DNA from: Candidatus Peregrinibacteria bacterium Gr01-1014_25
GTDB lineage: Bacteria > Patescibacteriota > Gracilibacteria > Peribacterales > Peribacteraceae
Direction: 5' to 3'
Assembly (NCBI GenBank): GCA_007376205.1
Contig: VMFU01000001.1
Span: 1 to 64,000, forward strand
Length of the DNA: 64,000 nt
This document shows positions 1 through 7,395 of the stretch, in pieces; position 1 is the stretch's first letter, and every line of letters begins with the position of its first letter. Made by a program: the position numbers and the translations under genes. Below the pieces are notes generated by a model, which saw only the letters and a program-made list of their open reading frames with translations, was not told where the DNA came from and did not search any database.

Positions 1-26
1 TCCTTTCTTTCGCCGGAAAGAAAGGA
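1..26. repeat. Perfect inverted repeat, 10-bp arms
   Basis: Arms at 1-10 and 17-26 (TCCTTTCTTT / AAAGAAAGGA) around the loop CGCCGG. It lies downstream of guaA on the minus strand. It resembles a second TTTCTTT/AAAGAAA palindrome at 22789-22816, so it is probably a member of a dispersed palindromic family. No clear T-tract follows, so a terminator role is not shown. The rest of 27-110 shows nothing recognisable. Confidence 0.6.
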
Positions 27-110
27 CAGAGGCAACTGCCTCTACGCAGAAAGGACGGGAAGATGTTGAAGGGGCTGGCAAAGAAAGTGTCGAGGCTGCT
101 GCCTCTGGCT

Positions 111-1955
111 TCATTCCCATTCAATAGTCGCCGGAGGTTTACTCGTGAGGTCATGGAACACCATGTCGATGGAGAAGTCGCCATGTTTGAGTCCAAGGAG
201 GCGCTGGGTGATGCGCTGGAGGAGTTCATCGCCGAGCGGGAGCGCGTCCGCGGTCATCGCATCGGTGGAGCGGATCGGCCGCAGGACGATGGATTGTCCG
301 CCGATCGCCAGGCCGAACGGCAGGATCACAACCGGGAACTGCCAGATGTCATTGTAGAGCCCCGCGGCACGCATCTCGGCGTCGACAACGGCATCGGCCT
401 CGCGCAACAAGTCTGCGCGCTCGCGGGTGATCGCCCCCGAGCCCGTGAAGACGAAGGGCGTCGCCGGCATGCGATCGTGTGAGGTGCAGAGCACGACGCG
501 GCTGAACTGGCGGTACGCGTTGGGGACGCTGCGCGCGAGCGCGAGCGCGTCGGCATTGCCCGCCGGGGATGTGCCGGAGAAGACCGCAAGCGGGTGGCGG
601 TACGTCCGCCCGTCGCCCTGCACGCCGACCGTCAGGACGGGCAACGGGATGGCGGCATGCTCCGCGAGGAACGCTTCGGTCTTCGCTTTCGTTGCATCGT
701 CAGGATACGTGACGGGGACGGGCTCCTTCGCGCAGAGAATGCGCACGCCCAGACCCGGTCCCGGGAACGGGTGTCGCCAGACAAGATCGTGCGGGAGTCC
801 CAGTTCCTCGCCGAGCATCCGCACTTCATCCTTATACAGTTCCTTGACGGGCTCGATCACCAACCCCCGCTCGATCATCCGCGCGATCGCCTCGACACGG
901 TTGTGGTGCGTCTTGATGTGATCGGCATGCTTGGTGCCGCCCGTCTCGATCGTGTCGGGATAGATCGTCCCCTGGCCGAGCATCCATCCATCCTCCATCC
1001 GCAGCCCCATCCGCTCGCTCACCGTGCGCTGCACGTCGATGAACGTGTCGCCGATGATGCGTCGCTTCTCCTCCGGATCGTAGGCATGCTGCAGTCGATC
1101 GAGGAAGAGCAACGATGCGTCTTCGACGTGGAGGTTCGGCAGTTTGAGGCGCGCGAGCGCGGACTGGATCTGCCGCACTTCGTCCTTGCGCATGAGTCCG
1201 GTGTCGACGAGCAAGCCCTGCACCCGATCGGGGCCGAGCGTCTCGGAGAGCAGCGTGAACGCGACGGTGGAATCCACTCCGCCGGAGACGAGCATGAACA
1301 CTTTGCGATCGCCAACCCGCGTCTTCACGTCCGCGCCGACGTGCGCGGCAAAGCTCTCGACGGACCATGCGGCATGGTCGCACAGGCCGACGAAGCGCTT
1401 GAGGATCTCCATACCGTGCGGCGTATGGGTGACCTCGATGTGGAACTGGATGCCGTAGATGCGGCGCGCGTCGTCCGCCATCGCCGCGTTGGCGCAATCG
1501 GCGGAGGAGGCAACCGTGCGAAACCCCGGCGGCAGCACCGCGATTTCATCGCCATGGGACATCCATACGCTCTGACATTCCGGAAGCTTGTGGAACAGCG
1601 GGGTATCGGTCGCGACGACCGTAACGTCCGTGTGTCCGTACTCCTTCACGATCGCGGGCTTCACCGTGCCGCCGAGCGCGTGCGCCAACCACTGGTGCCC
1701 GTAGCACAGCCCCAGCACCGGAATGCCCAGCTGCAGAATCGCAGGATCGGCTTGGGGACTCCCCGTCTCGTACACGCTTTGCGGACCACCCGAGAGGATG
1801 ATCCCCGCGGCGTCTTTGAGCTGCGATACGGGCGTCTCCGGCGGACGGATTTCGGAAAACGCGCCCAGCCTGCGGACGCGATTGGCGATGAGGTGGGCGT
1901 ACTGTCCCCCGAAGTCGAGGATGACGATGGATTTCGGATGGATGCCCGCTTCCAT
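111..1955 (-). CDS. guaA: GMP synthase (glutamine-hydrolysing), long form
   Basis: Converts XMP, glutamine and ATP to GMP. The N-terminal class I amidotransferase domain (about 8-190) has nucleophile Cys84 in LGLCYGHQW and the His172/Glu174 pair in FHIEV (usually FHPEV). The ATP-pyrophosphatase domain follows with P-loop SGGVDST at 224-230, then the dimerisation domain ending KPPATIEWE. At 614 aa it is about 90 residues longer than the usual bacterial enzyme. The extra length is in the C-terminal domain and resembles the extended form of animal GMP synthase. The start ATG at 1955 is preceded by a TAAACT -10 element at 1967-1962 with 6 nt between, so a leaderless mRNA starting inside the end of the upstream gene is likely. 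Two other purine genes (purC-purE, purM) lie elsewhere in the window. Confidence 0.96.
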   Translation of the reverse strand: MEAGIHPKSIVILDFGGQYAHLIANRVRRLGAFSEIRPPETPVSQLKDAAGIILSGGPQSVYETGSPQADPAILQLGIPVLGLCYGHQWLAHALGGTVKPAIVKEYGHTDVTVVATDTPLFHKLPECQSVWMSHGDEIAVLPPGFRTVASSADCANAAMADDARRIYGIQFHIEVTHTPHGMEILKRFVGLCDHAAWSVESFAAHVGADVKTRVGDRKVFMLVSGGVDSTVAFTLLSETLGPDRVQGLLVDTGLMRKDEVRQIQSALARLKLPNLHVEDASLLFLDRLQHAYDPEEKRRIIGDTFIDVQRTVSERMGLRMEDGWMLGQGTIYPDTIETGGTKHADHIKTHHNRVEAIARMIERGLVIEPVKELYKDEVRMLGEELGLPHDLVWRHPFPGPGLGVRILCAKEPVPVTYPDDATKAKTEAFLAEHAAIPLPVLTVGVQGDGRTYRHPLAVFSGTSPAGNADALALARSVPNAYRQFSRVVLCTSHDRMPATPFVFTGSGAITRERADLLREADAVVDAEMRAAGLYNDIWQFPVVILPFGLAIGGQSIVLRPIRSTDAMTADALPLGDELLQRITQRLLGLKHGDFSIDMVFHDLTSKPPATIEWE

Positions 1956-1961
1956 AGAGGG

Positions 1962-1967
1962 AGTTTA
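1962..1967 (-). promoter_or_regulatory. -10 element TAAACT of guaA
   Basis: TAAACT on the minus strand ends 6 nt before the guaA ATG and overlaps the stop codon of the preceding gene. It implies that guaA is transcribed separately as a leaderless message. No convincing -35 was seen. Confidence 0.45.
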
Positions 1968-3401
1968 TGCAGGTTCCCTCCGTGAGGCAATCGGCAGGGC
2001 GGCGGCTACCAGAATCCACGCCGTATACGCCACGGCGCTGTCCTCGAAGGCATGGAGGACAAGGGCGGCGAGGGAGAGGGCGAGAAATATTGCGAACAGA
2101 TCTGTTGACCACTGACCACTGACCACTGACCGCCAAAGTCGGACAAGGACACAGCCCATGAGCACGAGGTAGAGCGCCAGCCCCAACACCCCCAGCTCGA
2201 CGCCGATCTGCAAATACCAGTTCTCCGGCAGAAGCGGACAGCGGCACACGCGGCCACGCGGCTGCACCTGCACATCGCCAAGGAAAACGCACAGGTCATC
2301 GCGACCGGCCGCCCATGACGCATCGCCGGACGCGGGCAGGAACACGCACCCGTCGCTGACGCGGTTGCTCGCGGGACCCGCCGACCCCAAGCCGAGACCG
2401 AACGGGTGATCGGCGATGACGCGCAGCGCCTCCATCGGACGGCGCAGGTGATCGGTTGTCGATGCGCTACGGAGGAGGATGACGCGCGATGCAGGAACGG
2501 CCAATGCGACGGCGAGGCCAATGACCAACGCAACGATAATGCTCTTCACCCCTACCCTCTCCCTCTCGTTCCCCCTCTCCCGGGGGGAGAGGGGGAAGAA
2601 AGGGGGGAGAGGGAATAATCTGGAGAGAACAATAATCACCACGGCCCCGATCCACGCGGCGCGCGAGAAGGTAAGAAAAAGTGCGGCGAGCAGCAGGAAA
2701 CGAGCAACAACCAGCATTCGTGCGCTGTGCGCTGACCGCTGACCGCTGACCGCCCACACCATCCCCCACGGCAGCAGCAACCACAGCCCCAATTGATTCG
2801 GCCCGCTGAAGGTCGATTGGATGCGGCGGATACCCGATGCGCCGACCTGCTGGAATGCGGCGAGAGGGCCGTCCGGCAGGTAGAGCGAATGCAGATCCGA
2901 GTACCCGAGTAGCGTGAAGAAGGACATCGGCAGGAACATCGTCACGATGCCGTACGCGGCGATGAGGACGCCGAGAGCCAGTAGGCAACGGACAGCGGAC
3001 AGCTGCCAGCGATCCGACCAGGGAACGCGACGGAGGACGAGGAACGCAAGAAGCGGGATGAAGTCGTATTTGAAGCCATAGAAAAAGCTGTGAGCTGTGA
3101 GCTGTGAGCTGTGAGCTGAAACAATCACTGCGAGAAGCAGTAACCCCAGAACCAGGGCATCAATAATGTCCATACCCATAGCCCATAGCCCATAGCCCAT
3201 AGCCCGCCATCGCAGAAACAACTCCACTATCGTGATGCAGAGAATCACTCCCAGAAGCCCTTCTTTCCATACTGCGAGAACCCCCATCGGAGCGTGTCCC
3301 GGCCCTGCGATGAGTTTTGTGGCAAGCGTGACCGCAAGCGCGTGGAATGGCAAAGCCACGAGGAGTACAAGCGTCAGGCTTTCACGTAACCGCTGCAACA
3401 T
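1965..3401 (-). CDS. O-antigen ligase / polymerase family membrane protein
   Basis: Polytopic membrane protein of 478 aa with about ten hydrophobic segments. The TFSGPNQLGLWLLL segment, the LTFSRAAW segment and the late large extracytoplasmic loop are the pattern of Wzy_C/WaaL-type O-antigen ligases and polymerases. The likely role is transfer or polymerisation of lipid-linked glycan at the outer face of the membrane. The gene is remarkable for at least five heptamer tandem arrays (2107-2131, 2721-2755, 2980-3009, 3086-3118, 3171-3205) and a CT-rich palindrome at 2569-2597, all inside the reading frame. They yield odd peptides such as SSQLTAHS and SPRERGNERERVG in loops. A TAAGAT -10 lies 9 nt before the ATG (leaderless). 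It sits with the UDP-GlcNAc 2-epimerase and undecaprenyl-PP synthase genes. The family call is good; the exact substrate is unknown. Confidence 0.75.
   Translation of the reverse strand: MLQRLRESLTLVLLVALPFHALAVTLATKLIAGPGHAPMGVLAVWKEGLLGVILCITIVELFLRWRAMGYGLWAMGMDIIDALVLGLLLLAVIVSAHSSQLTAHSFFYGFKYDFIPLLAFLVLRRVPWSDRWQLSAVRCLLALGVLIAAYGIVTMFLPMSFFTLLGYSDLHSLYLPDGPLAAFQQVGASGIRRIQSTFSGPNQLGLWLLLPWGMVWAVSGQRSAHSARMLVVARFLLLAALFLTFSRAAWIGAVVIIVLSRLFPLPPFFPLSPRERGNERERVGVKSIIVALVIGLAVALAVPASRVILLRSASTTDHLRRPMEALRVIADHPFGLGLGSAGPASNRVSDGCVFLPASGDASWAAGRDDLCVFLGDVQVQPRGRVCRCPLLPENWYLQIGVELGVLGLALYLVLMGCVLVRLWRSVVSGQWSTDLFAIFLALSLAALVLHAFEDSAVAYTAWILVAAALPIASRREPA
2107..2131. repeat. Heptamer array (GACCACT)3
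   Basis: Three and a half copies of GACCACT inside the 3' part of the ligase-like gene, read on the minus strand as part of SVVSGQWST. One of the dispersed 7-base arrays. Confidence 0.85.
2569..2597. repeat. CT/GA-rich palindrome (REPIN-like) inside a CDS
   Basis: Perfect 13-bp arms TTCCCCCTCTCCC (2569-2581) and its complement (2585-2597) with a GGG loop, flanked by more CCCTCT/GGGAGA sequence from about 2546 to 2615. It is translated in frame as a charged Arg/Glu-rich stretch. It resembles the CCCTCTCCC..GGGAGAGGG palindromes dispersed in many bacterial genomes. Confidence 0.75.
2721..2755. repeat. Heptamer array TGCGCTG x2 / ACCGCTG x2
   Basis: Five consecutive 7-base units (TGCGCTG, TGCGCTG, ACCGCTG, ACCGCTG, ACCGCCC) in the ligase-like gene. 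Confidence 0.8.
2980..3009. repeat. Degenerate heptamer array around AGCGGAC
   Basis: Units AGTAGGC, AACGGAC, AGCGGAC and AGCTGCC in register within the ligase-like gene. It is more diverged than its neighbours. Confidence 0.55.
3086..3118. repeat. Heptamer array (AGCTGTG)4
   Basis: Four exact units plus a partial. On the minus strand it encodes the repeated peptide SSQLTAH. The same heptamer, in complement as CTCACAG, recurs at 32825-32852 and 54203-54230 in unrelated genes. Confidence 0.9.
3171..3205. repeat. Heptamer array (CCCATAG)4
   Basis: About five 7-base units of CCCATAG (the first diverged), encoding an AMGYGLWAMG peptide in the ligase-like protein. A related GGCTATG array is at 54163-54190. 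Confidence 0.88.
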
Positions 3402-3412
3402 ACGCAGCCCAT

Positions 3413-3452
3413 CTTACCCTATTCACCCTATGTACCTTACGCACCCTACGTC
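3413..3452. repeat. Degenerate 9-base tandem repeat in an intergenic gap
   Basis: Units of the TTACCCTAT / TCACCCTAT / GTACCTTAC / GCACCCTAC type lie between the wecB and ligase genes and run into the -10 region of the ligase gene. The period is 9 rather than 7. Confidence 0.5.
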
Positions 3453-3461
3453 CCAACCGCC

Positions 3462-4796
3462 TCACATCCTCAATCTCTCCTCTTCATTCCGGAAGACCTC
3501 TCCCCCCTTCAAGACGCGCTCAACAGCGTCGACAGATTTTTCACTGACGTTCGCCCCGTACAACTTGGGGACGTTGCGCACCGACGCGTTGTCCCACGCA
3601 TGCAGAATGACATCCTTGATGAGCCAAGCGTCGATGGGCGGTGCGATGATGTTGCCGCCGGCAATGGCGGACTCGCTGCGGTCGGACCCGAAGCGCAGTG
3701 TCACGCACGGCACGCCGAGATGATTCATCTCCTCCTGCATCGATCCGCTGTCCGTCGCGCATACAGCGGCGCGCGTCATCGCCGCGATCACGTCCTTGTA
3801 TTCGGACCAAACGGGCGAATAGACGAAATTCTTGTGCTTGGCGGCGAGCTCCTCGATGTCGGGCTTGAGCCCGTACTGCTCCAGGGCCTTCTCGGTCTGG
3901 AAGAGGGAGATGAGCAGGACGGTGCGCCCCTCCAGTACGAGCTGCTTCATCGCCTCATAGATCGCGCGAAAGCGGCGCGGCGAACCGCAGTTCTCGCGGC
4001 GGTGGATGCAGAAGCGGACGAAATCGCCGCCCGCGAGCACGGGGTGCCGCTCGAAGACCGACGACGCATCGATCGTCGCCAGCGCCTGGGCCGTCGCATC
4101 GACCACCGAATTGCCCGTGACGACGATCCGGTCTTCCGGGAACCCTTCGGAGAGCAAAAATTCCCGGTCGAGCTCGACCGGGGCAAAGTGGAGCCCCGAC
4201 GCGGCTTCGCTGCACCGCGTGTTGAACTGCTCGGGGTACGGCTCGAGGGATCCGCGCTGCCAATGAGATCGGTCCTGCAGGAAACGCCTCCATTTCTCCA
4301 CATCGAACTTTTTTTCGAAGTCCGAACCCCGAATCCCGAATCCCTCGTAATCCGGCGTCAGCGTCCGGATGCCCGCCTCCACATGCACCGATGCGAAGCC
4401 ATGGCAGAACGCCGCATTGCTCGCGGCCATGGCCGTCGTCGTGTCGCCGTGCACGTACGGAATGACAGTCTTGCCGCGGGCCTTGAGTTCGCCGATCACG
4501 TGGCCCAGACGTCCAATGATCTGACTCACGATCTCGTGCATCGCGCCACGGACGTTCAAATTGAAATCGGGCTCGACGCCGAATTCCTTGAGCATGCCGC
4601 CGCTCAAATTCTCGCTGAAGTGCTGGCCGGTATGCCCCAGAACGACGACGTGGCCGCGGCGCTGCAACTCCTTATAGAGGGGTATCTGCTTGATGATGTC
4701 GGGCTTCGTCGCCACCAGGACCAAGTGCACGCGGCGGTCCGGCTGATCGCCGAGATCGTCGTAGAAGCGCGAGGAGCGGTACGTAATGGCGTCCAT
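3462..4796 (-). CDS. wecB: UDP-N-acetylglucosamine 2-epimerase (non-hydrolysing)
   Basis: Interconverts UDP-GlcNAc and UDP-ManNAc, supplying ManNAc-type sugars for surface glycan. The GT-B-like fold is shown by the N-terminal LVATKPDIIK strand, VHGDTTT, VEAGIRT, the HRREN signature, and DSGSMQEEMNHLGVP near the C-terminus, which binds the UDP-sugar. At 444 aa it is slightly longer than usual. The extra residues surround a GFGIRGSDF peptide encoded by a heptamer array (4321-4348), and an acidic/basic segment follows. A TAGTCT -10 sits 6 nt before the ATG (leaderless). A WecG/TagA transferase, the usual ManNAc user, lies 2 kb away. Confidence 0.9.
   Translation of the reverse strand: MDAITYRSSRFYDDLGDQPDRRVHLVLVATKPDIIKQIPLYKELQRRGHVVVLGHTGQHFSENLSGGMLKEFGVEPDFNLNVRGAMHEIVSQIIGRLGHVIGELKARGKTVIPYVHGDTTTAMAASNAAFCHGFASVHVEAGIRTLTPDYEGFGIRGSDFEKKFDVEKWRRFLQDRSHWQRGSLEPYPEQFNTRCSEAASGLHFAPVELDREFLLSEGFPEDRIVVTGNSVVDATAQALATIDASSVFERHPVLAGGDFVRFCIHRRENCGSPRRFRAIYEAMKQLVLEGRTVLLISLFQTEKALEQYGLKPDIEELAAKHKNFVYSPVWSEYKDVIAAMTRAAVCATDSGSMQEEMNHLGVPCVTLRFGSDRSESAIAGGNIIAPPIDAWLIKDVILHAWDNASVRNVPKLYGANVSEKSVDAVERVLKGGEVFRNEEERLRM
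4321..4348. repeat. Heptamer array CCCGAAT-type in wecB
   Basis: Units TCCGAAC, CCCGAAT, CCCGAAT and CCCTCGT in register inside the coding region, translated as part of EGFGIRGSDF. A related CCGAATC array is at 18263-18290 in korA. Confidence 0.7.
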
Positions 4797-4813
4797 GGAG
4801 GGAGACTAGCACA

Positions 4814-5536
4814 TCATTTGCCTTTCCTCTGCTGCGCGACGCGTTTTTCGTACTCGTCGATCGCGCGTGTGATGCACGACGGATGACAGTCGGGGAGGTG
4901 CTCGGGGATGAAATGCTCCAGCGTGCCGCTTCCGATCTGGTACGGCAGGAGGAACCCGCTGGTGTAGGGCTGCGCCCTGCCCGTCGCCACGATGAGGTCG
5001 ACCGGCTGGAACGGCATGTCCCCGCGCCGTGGCAGATCCAAGTACTCCCACACCGGCGACGCCTCGCCATCGGTCTTCGCGGCCGCGTACTGGTCGGTCG
5101 CACGCTCCCACTCGTCCTTCGCGTCGTACCCCAGACACAGGCCGAAGATTTTCCCGGTACGCTCGCGCGTGAAGCGGGTCACATCGTCGAGCAGGCCTTC
5201 CACTTCGGGCGACAGCACCCGCGCGTTGCCCAGGTGCACCACTTTCACGTCACGGTACGGATCGGTGTTCAGATCGCTGCGCAGCTTGGTCAGGTACGCG
5301 GCGAAGACGCTCTGAAGAATGACGACTTCCTCCGGGCTGCGCTTGGTCGCGTTGTCGAGGGACATACCCCACACGGCGAAAATCTTCACACGCTCGTCGC
5401 GGATGCAGAGTTTGAGCATGTCACCGACCACGTCCGCCCCGCGTTCATACGAATCGAGATAGCGGCTGACGTCGTGCTGGACGGCGCGGCGGTTGCCGTC
5501 CGGAATGAAGCCGACAAACAGGTTCTTGGCTGCCAT
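4814..5536 (-). CDS. uppS: Undecaprenyl diphosphate synthase family (cis-prenyltransferase)
   Basis: Builds the C55 polyprenyl diphosphate carrier for cell-wall and glycan synthesis. The 240-aa protein has the family entry motif GFIPDGNRRA (Asp13, the metal-binding aspartate). The usual form is MDGNGRWA, so some nearby residues differ. Further conserved features are FAVWGMSLDNATKRS and the late DLIVATGRAQPYTSGFLLPYQ, equivalent to the RTSGE..S/F region. I chose the ATG at 5536 rather than an upstream one because it follows a TTGGAC-N18-TAGAGT promoter by 8 nt and avoids overlap with gpmA. It lies between gpmA and wecB on the same strand, but each gene has its own -10. Confidence 0.85.
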   Translation of the reverse strand: MAAKNLFVGFIPDGNRRAVQHDVSRYLDSYERGADVVGDMLKLCIRDERVKIFAVWGMSLDNATKRSPEEVVILQSVFAAYLTKLRSDLNTDPYRDVKVVHLGNARVLSPEVEGLLDDVTRFTRERTGKIFGLCLGYDAKDEWERATDQYAAAKTDGEASPVWEYLDLPRRGDMPFQPVDLIVATGRAQPYTSGFLLPYQIGSGTLEHFIPEHLPDCHPSCITRAIDEYEKRVAQQRKGK

Positions 5537-5544
5537 GGCGGGGC

Positions 5545-5574
5545 ACTCTACGAGGCTCCCCGGGCAATGTCCAA
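5545..5574 (-). promoter_or_regulatory. Promoter TTGGAC-N18-TAGAGT for uppS
   Basis: -35 at 5574-5569 and -10 at 5550-5545 on the minus strand, 18-nt spacer. The -10 ends 8 nt before the uppS ATG. Confidence 0.6.
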
Positions 5575-5582
5575 CCGGAGCG

Positions 5583-6239
5583 CTATCGGCCTTTCGCATG
5601 GATATCCGCCGTCCCCGTCGCAACGATATCGGGCACCGCGAGAACCTCTTTTTTCACCATGCGCTCCCCCTCGAACGTGTAGATGTACGGCAGGCACAGC
5701 CCCACCTCCAGCGTGGCGGTCGTATCGGGATCGAGATGATCGAGCAGCTTGAACATGGGACGCATGCTGTTGCCGTGCGCCGCGACGATGACGTTCTTCC
5801 CCGCCGCCACGAGCGGGAGGATGTACTGGACGAAGAACGGCGTGGTGCGCCTCTCGCAGTCCTCGATACTCTCGCCGTTCGGGGGGCGCGTCCCGTAACT
5901 GCGCCGCCACAACTTCACCTGCTGCTCGCCGAACTTCGCGGCGGTTTCGGCCTTGTCGAGCCCCTGCAAGTCGCCGTAGTGGCGCTCGTTCAACGCGGAG
6001 TCATATTCGATTGGTACTTTCGCGTGCTTCATCGTCTTGAGGATGATGGTGAGCGTTTCCTGCGCGCGCTTGAGACGCGAGGTGAAGGCGATGTCGAACC
6101 GCCTTCCCGCCAGGGCTCTGCCCGAGGTCGCCGCGTCCCTTTCCCCCTGCGCGCTCAAGGGCACGTCTACCCATCCCGTGAAGCGGTTTTCCAGGTTCCA
6201 CTGCGATTGACCGTGACGAACGAGAATAAGGATGGACAT
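5583..6239 (-). CDS. gpmA: 2,3-bisphosphoglycerate-dependent phosphoglycerate mutase
   Basis: Glycolytic interconversion of 3- and 2-phosphoglycerate. The histidine-phosphatase fold shows RHG at 8-10 (phospho-acceptor His9), RLKRAQET, the ERHYGDLQG loop with its catalytic Glu, GESIED, and the second histidine in AAHGNSMR. The length of 218 aa is normal. The start ATG follows a TAGTAT -10 (6251-6246) by 6 nt, with a possible TTTCAT -35, again predicting a leaderless mRNA. Confidence 0.95.
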   Translation of the reverse strand: MSILILVRHGQSQWNLENRFTGWVDVPLSAQGERDAATSGRALAGRRFDIAFTSRLKRAQETLTIILKTMKHAKVPIEYDSALNERHYGDLQGLDKAETAAKFGEQQVKLWRRSYGTRPPNGESIEDCERRTTPFFVQYILPLVAAGKNVIVAAHGNSMRPMFKLLDHLDPDTTATLEVGLCLPYIYTFEGERMVKKEVLAVPDIVATGTADIHAKGR

Positions 6240-6263
6240 GGGGGGATACTATCACGGGAAACG

Positions 6264-6293
6264 TTGCATGAAAGGCACTGAAAGGCGTATAAT
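6264..6293 (+). promoter_or_regulatory. Promoter TTGCAT-N18-TATAAT, leaderless start
   Basis: A consensus TATAAT at 6288-6293 ends 6 nt before the ATG at 6300; TTGCAT at 6264-6269. It is divergent from the gpmA promoter. Confidence 0.7.
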
Positions 6294-6299
6294 GGTGTG

Positions 6300-6638
6300 A
6301 TGCACAAACACCACTTCAACGTCGGAGCGCTGACGGCGAACGCCTTCCGCAACACGATCGTGTGGGCATTGGTGTTGAGCATGACCATCGTCGCCTGCGC
6401 CGCGATGCTCGGCCGGGCTGCGCGCAACATGCAGGCGGCGCTCGTCGACAAGCCCGACATCGCCATCTATTTCCTCCTGCCCGACGAAGAACTGGGGAAA
6501 ACCACGATGTTGCGCGAGAGCGAGGACGGCAAAACGCGCGAATACCTTGCGGAATCCAAAGACGGCCAATTGCTCGTGACGCTCAAGCGCGGACAGGAAC
6601 AGTGGTACGTGTCACGGACGGAGAGATTGCATGAGTGA
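6300..6638 (+). CDS. Small membrane-anchored protein of unknown function
   Basis: A 112-aa protein not recognised as a known family. Residues about 17-38 form one hydrophobic membrane segment. The rest is a soluble tail with short strands (AIYFLLPDEE, EYLAES, GQLLVTLKR, QWYVSR), which suggests an N-in anchor with an extracytoplasmic domain. A GTG lies immediately upstream in frame (6297), but the ATG at 6300 is 6 nt from a perfect -10 and is preferred. Its 3' end overlaps the convergent wecG/tagA gene by 27 bases. Confidence 0.75.
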   Translation: MHKHHFNVGALTANAFRNTIVWALVLSMTIVACAAMLGRAARNMQAALVDKPDIAIYFLLPDEELGKTTMLRESEDGKTREYLAESKDGQLLVTLKRGQEQWYVSRTERLHE

Positions 6639-7370
6639 TTCGGCATCTTTTTTGTGCCGCACCACCATCCAGGGAAACACAACGACCGCGGTGAAAATTC
6701 TCCTCCATCGCCTCGGTTCGCGGACCAGTCGCCAGAGCCATTCCAGCCCGAGGCGCTGCAGCCACAGGGGAGCGCGGTGCCGTTTGCCGGCCCAGAAATC
6801 AAACGTGCCGCCGACGCCGACAGCCAGCCGCACGCTGGGCAACGTGCGGAGGTGCGTGTGGATCCAGAGATCCTGCGCCGGCGCGCCGTAGGCGACGAGC
6901 AGAATCGATGGAGACGCTGCGCGGATCCGATCGAGGATGGACGGCGCGTCCGCGGGAGACGGTGATCCCGCGTGCGTGCCGACAACCCGCAGTCGCGGAT
7001 TACGCGCGCGCAAGGCGTCGGCCGCGCGCGCCGCGATGCCTTCGTCCGCACCGAGGAGAAATACGCCGTGATCCTCACCCACCTGTTCCAAAAACCGTGT
7101 CATCGCATCCACTCCCGCGACACGCTCGGGAAGATTCTGCCCCGTCCACCGCGCCGCCCAGAGCAGCCCGGCGCTGTCCGGCAGGTTCAGAGAGGTACTG
7201 CGGAGCACTGCGGCGAATGCAGGATCGCACACGGCCGCGACGAGCATCTCGCTGTTCGGAGTCATCACGTGGCACTGCGCATCGCCCGTAAGCAGCGCGC
7301 GCAGTCGAACGAGCGCCTGCTCCATAGTCAGAGCATCGATGGGGATACCGAGGAGGTGGATGCGCTCCAT
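6612..7370 (-). CDS. WecG/TagA/CpsF family glycosyltransferase
   Basis: Member of the family that adds N-acetylmannosamine or its uronate to polyprenyl-PP-GlcNAc. The family blocks are all visible in 252 aa: the TPNSEMLVAA region, LNLPDSAGLLWAARW, GVDAM, FLLGADEGIAARAADAL, LLVAYGAPAQDLWI, and the C-terminal GVGGTFDFWAGKRHRAP with a following basic helix. I start it at the ATG at 7370, where homology begins and which lies 9 nt from a TATCGT -10. An upstream in-frame extension would run over the divergent gene. It fits with WecB (ManNAc supply) and the polyprenyl carrier made by UppS. Confidence 0.88.
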   Translation of the reverse strand: MERIHLLGIPIDALTMEQALVRLRALLTGDAQCHVMTPNSEMLVAAVCDPAFAAVLRSTSLNLPDSAGLLWAARWTGQNLPERVAGVDAMTRFLEQVGEDHGVFLLGADEGIAARAADALRARNPRLRVVGTHAGSPSPADAPSILDRIRAASPSILLVAYGAPAQDLWIHTHLRTLPSVRLAVGVGGTFDFWAGKRHRAPLWLQRLGLEWLWRLVREPRRWRRIFTAVVVFPWMVVRHKKDAESLMQSLRP

Positions 7371-7379
7371 GCACCGATG

Positions 7380-7389
7380 ACGATACAAT
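7380..7389. promoter_or_regulatory. Overlapping divergent -10 elements
   Basis: The + strand TACAAT at 7384-7389 ends 6 nt before the ATG at 7396. The minus strand TATCGT at 7385-7380 ends 9 nt before the ATG at 7370. The two genes are only 25 bp apart, so both -10 boxes overlap and the promoters should compete. Confidence 0.5.
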
Positions 7390-7395
7390 CCCACC

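Noticed and set aside
594..1985. 463-codon open frame on the + strand
   Set aside because: It is fully antisense to guaA, whose motifs are unambiguous; its translation is Arg/His-rich with no recognisable family.
2107..3205. Tandem repeats taken as a CRISPR array
   Set aside because: Units are 7 bases without spacers, sequences differ between arrays, and no cas genes are in the window.
3600..4886. 428-codon open frame on the + strand
   Set aside because: Antisense to wecB; composition typical of a shadow frame in GC-rich DNA.
5537..5623. Longer uppS start
   Set aside because: The extra 29 residues have no cis-prenyltransferase similarity, overlap gpmA and cross the promoter.
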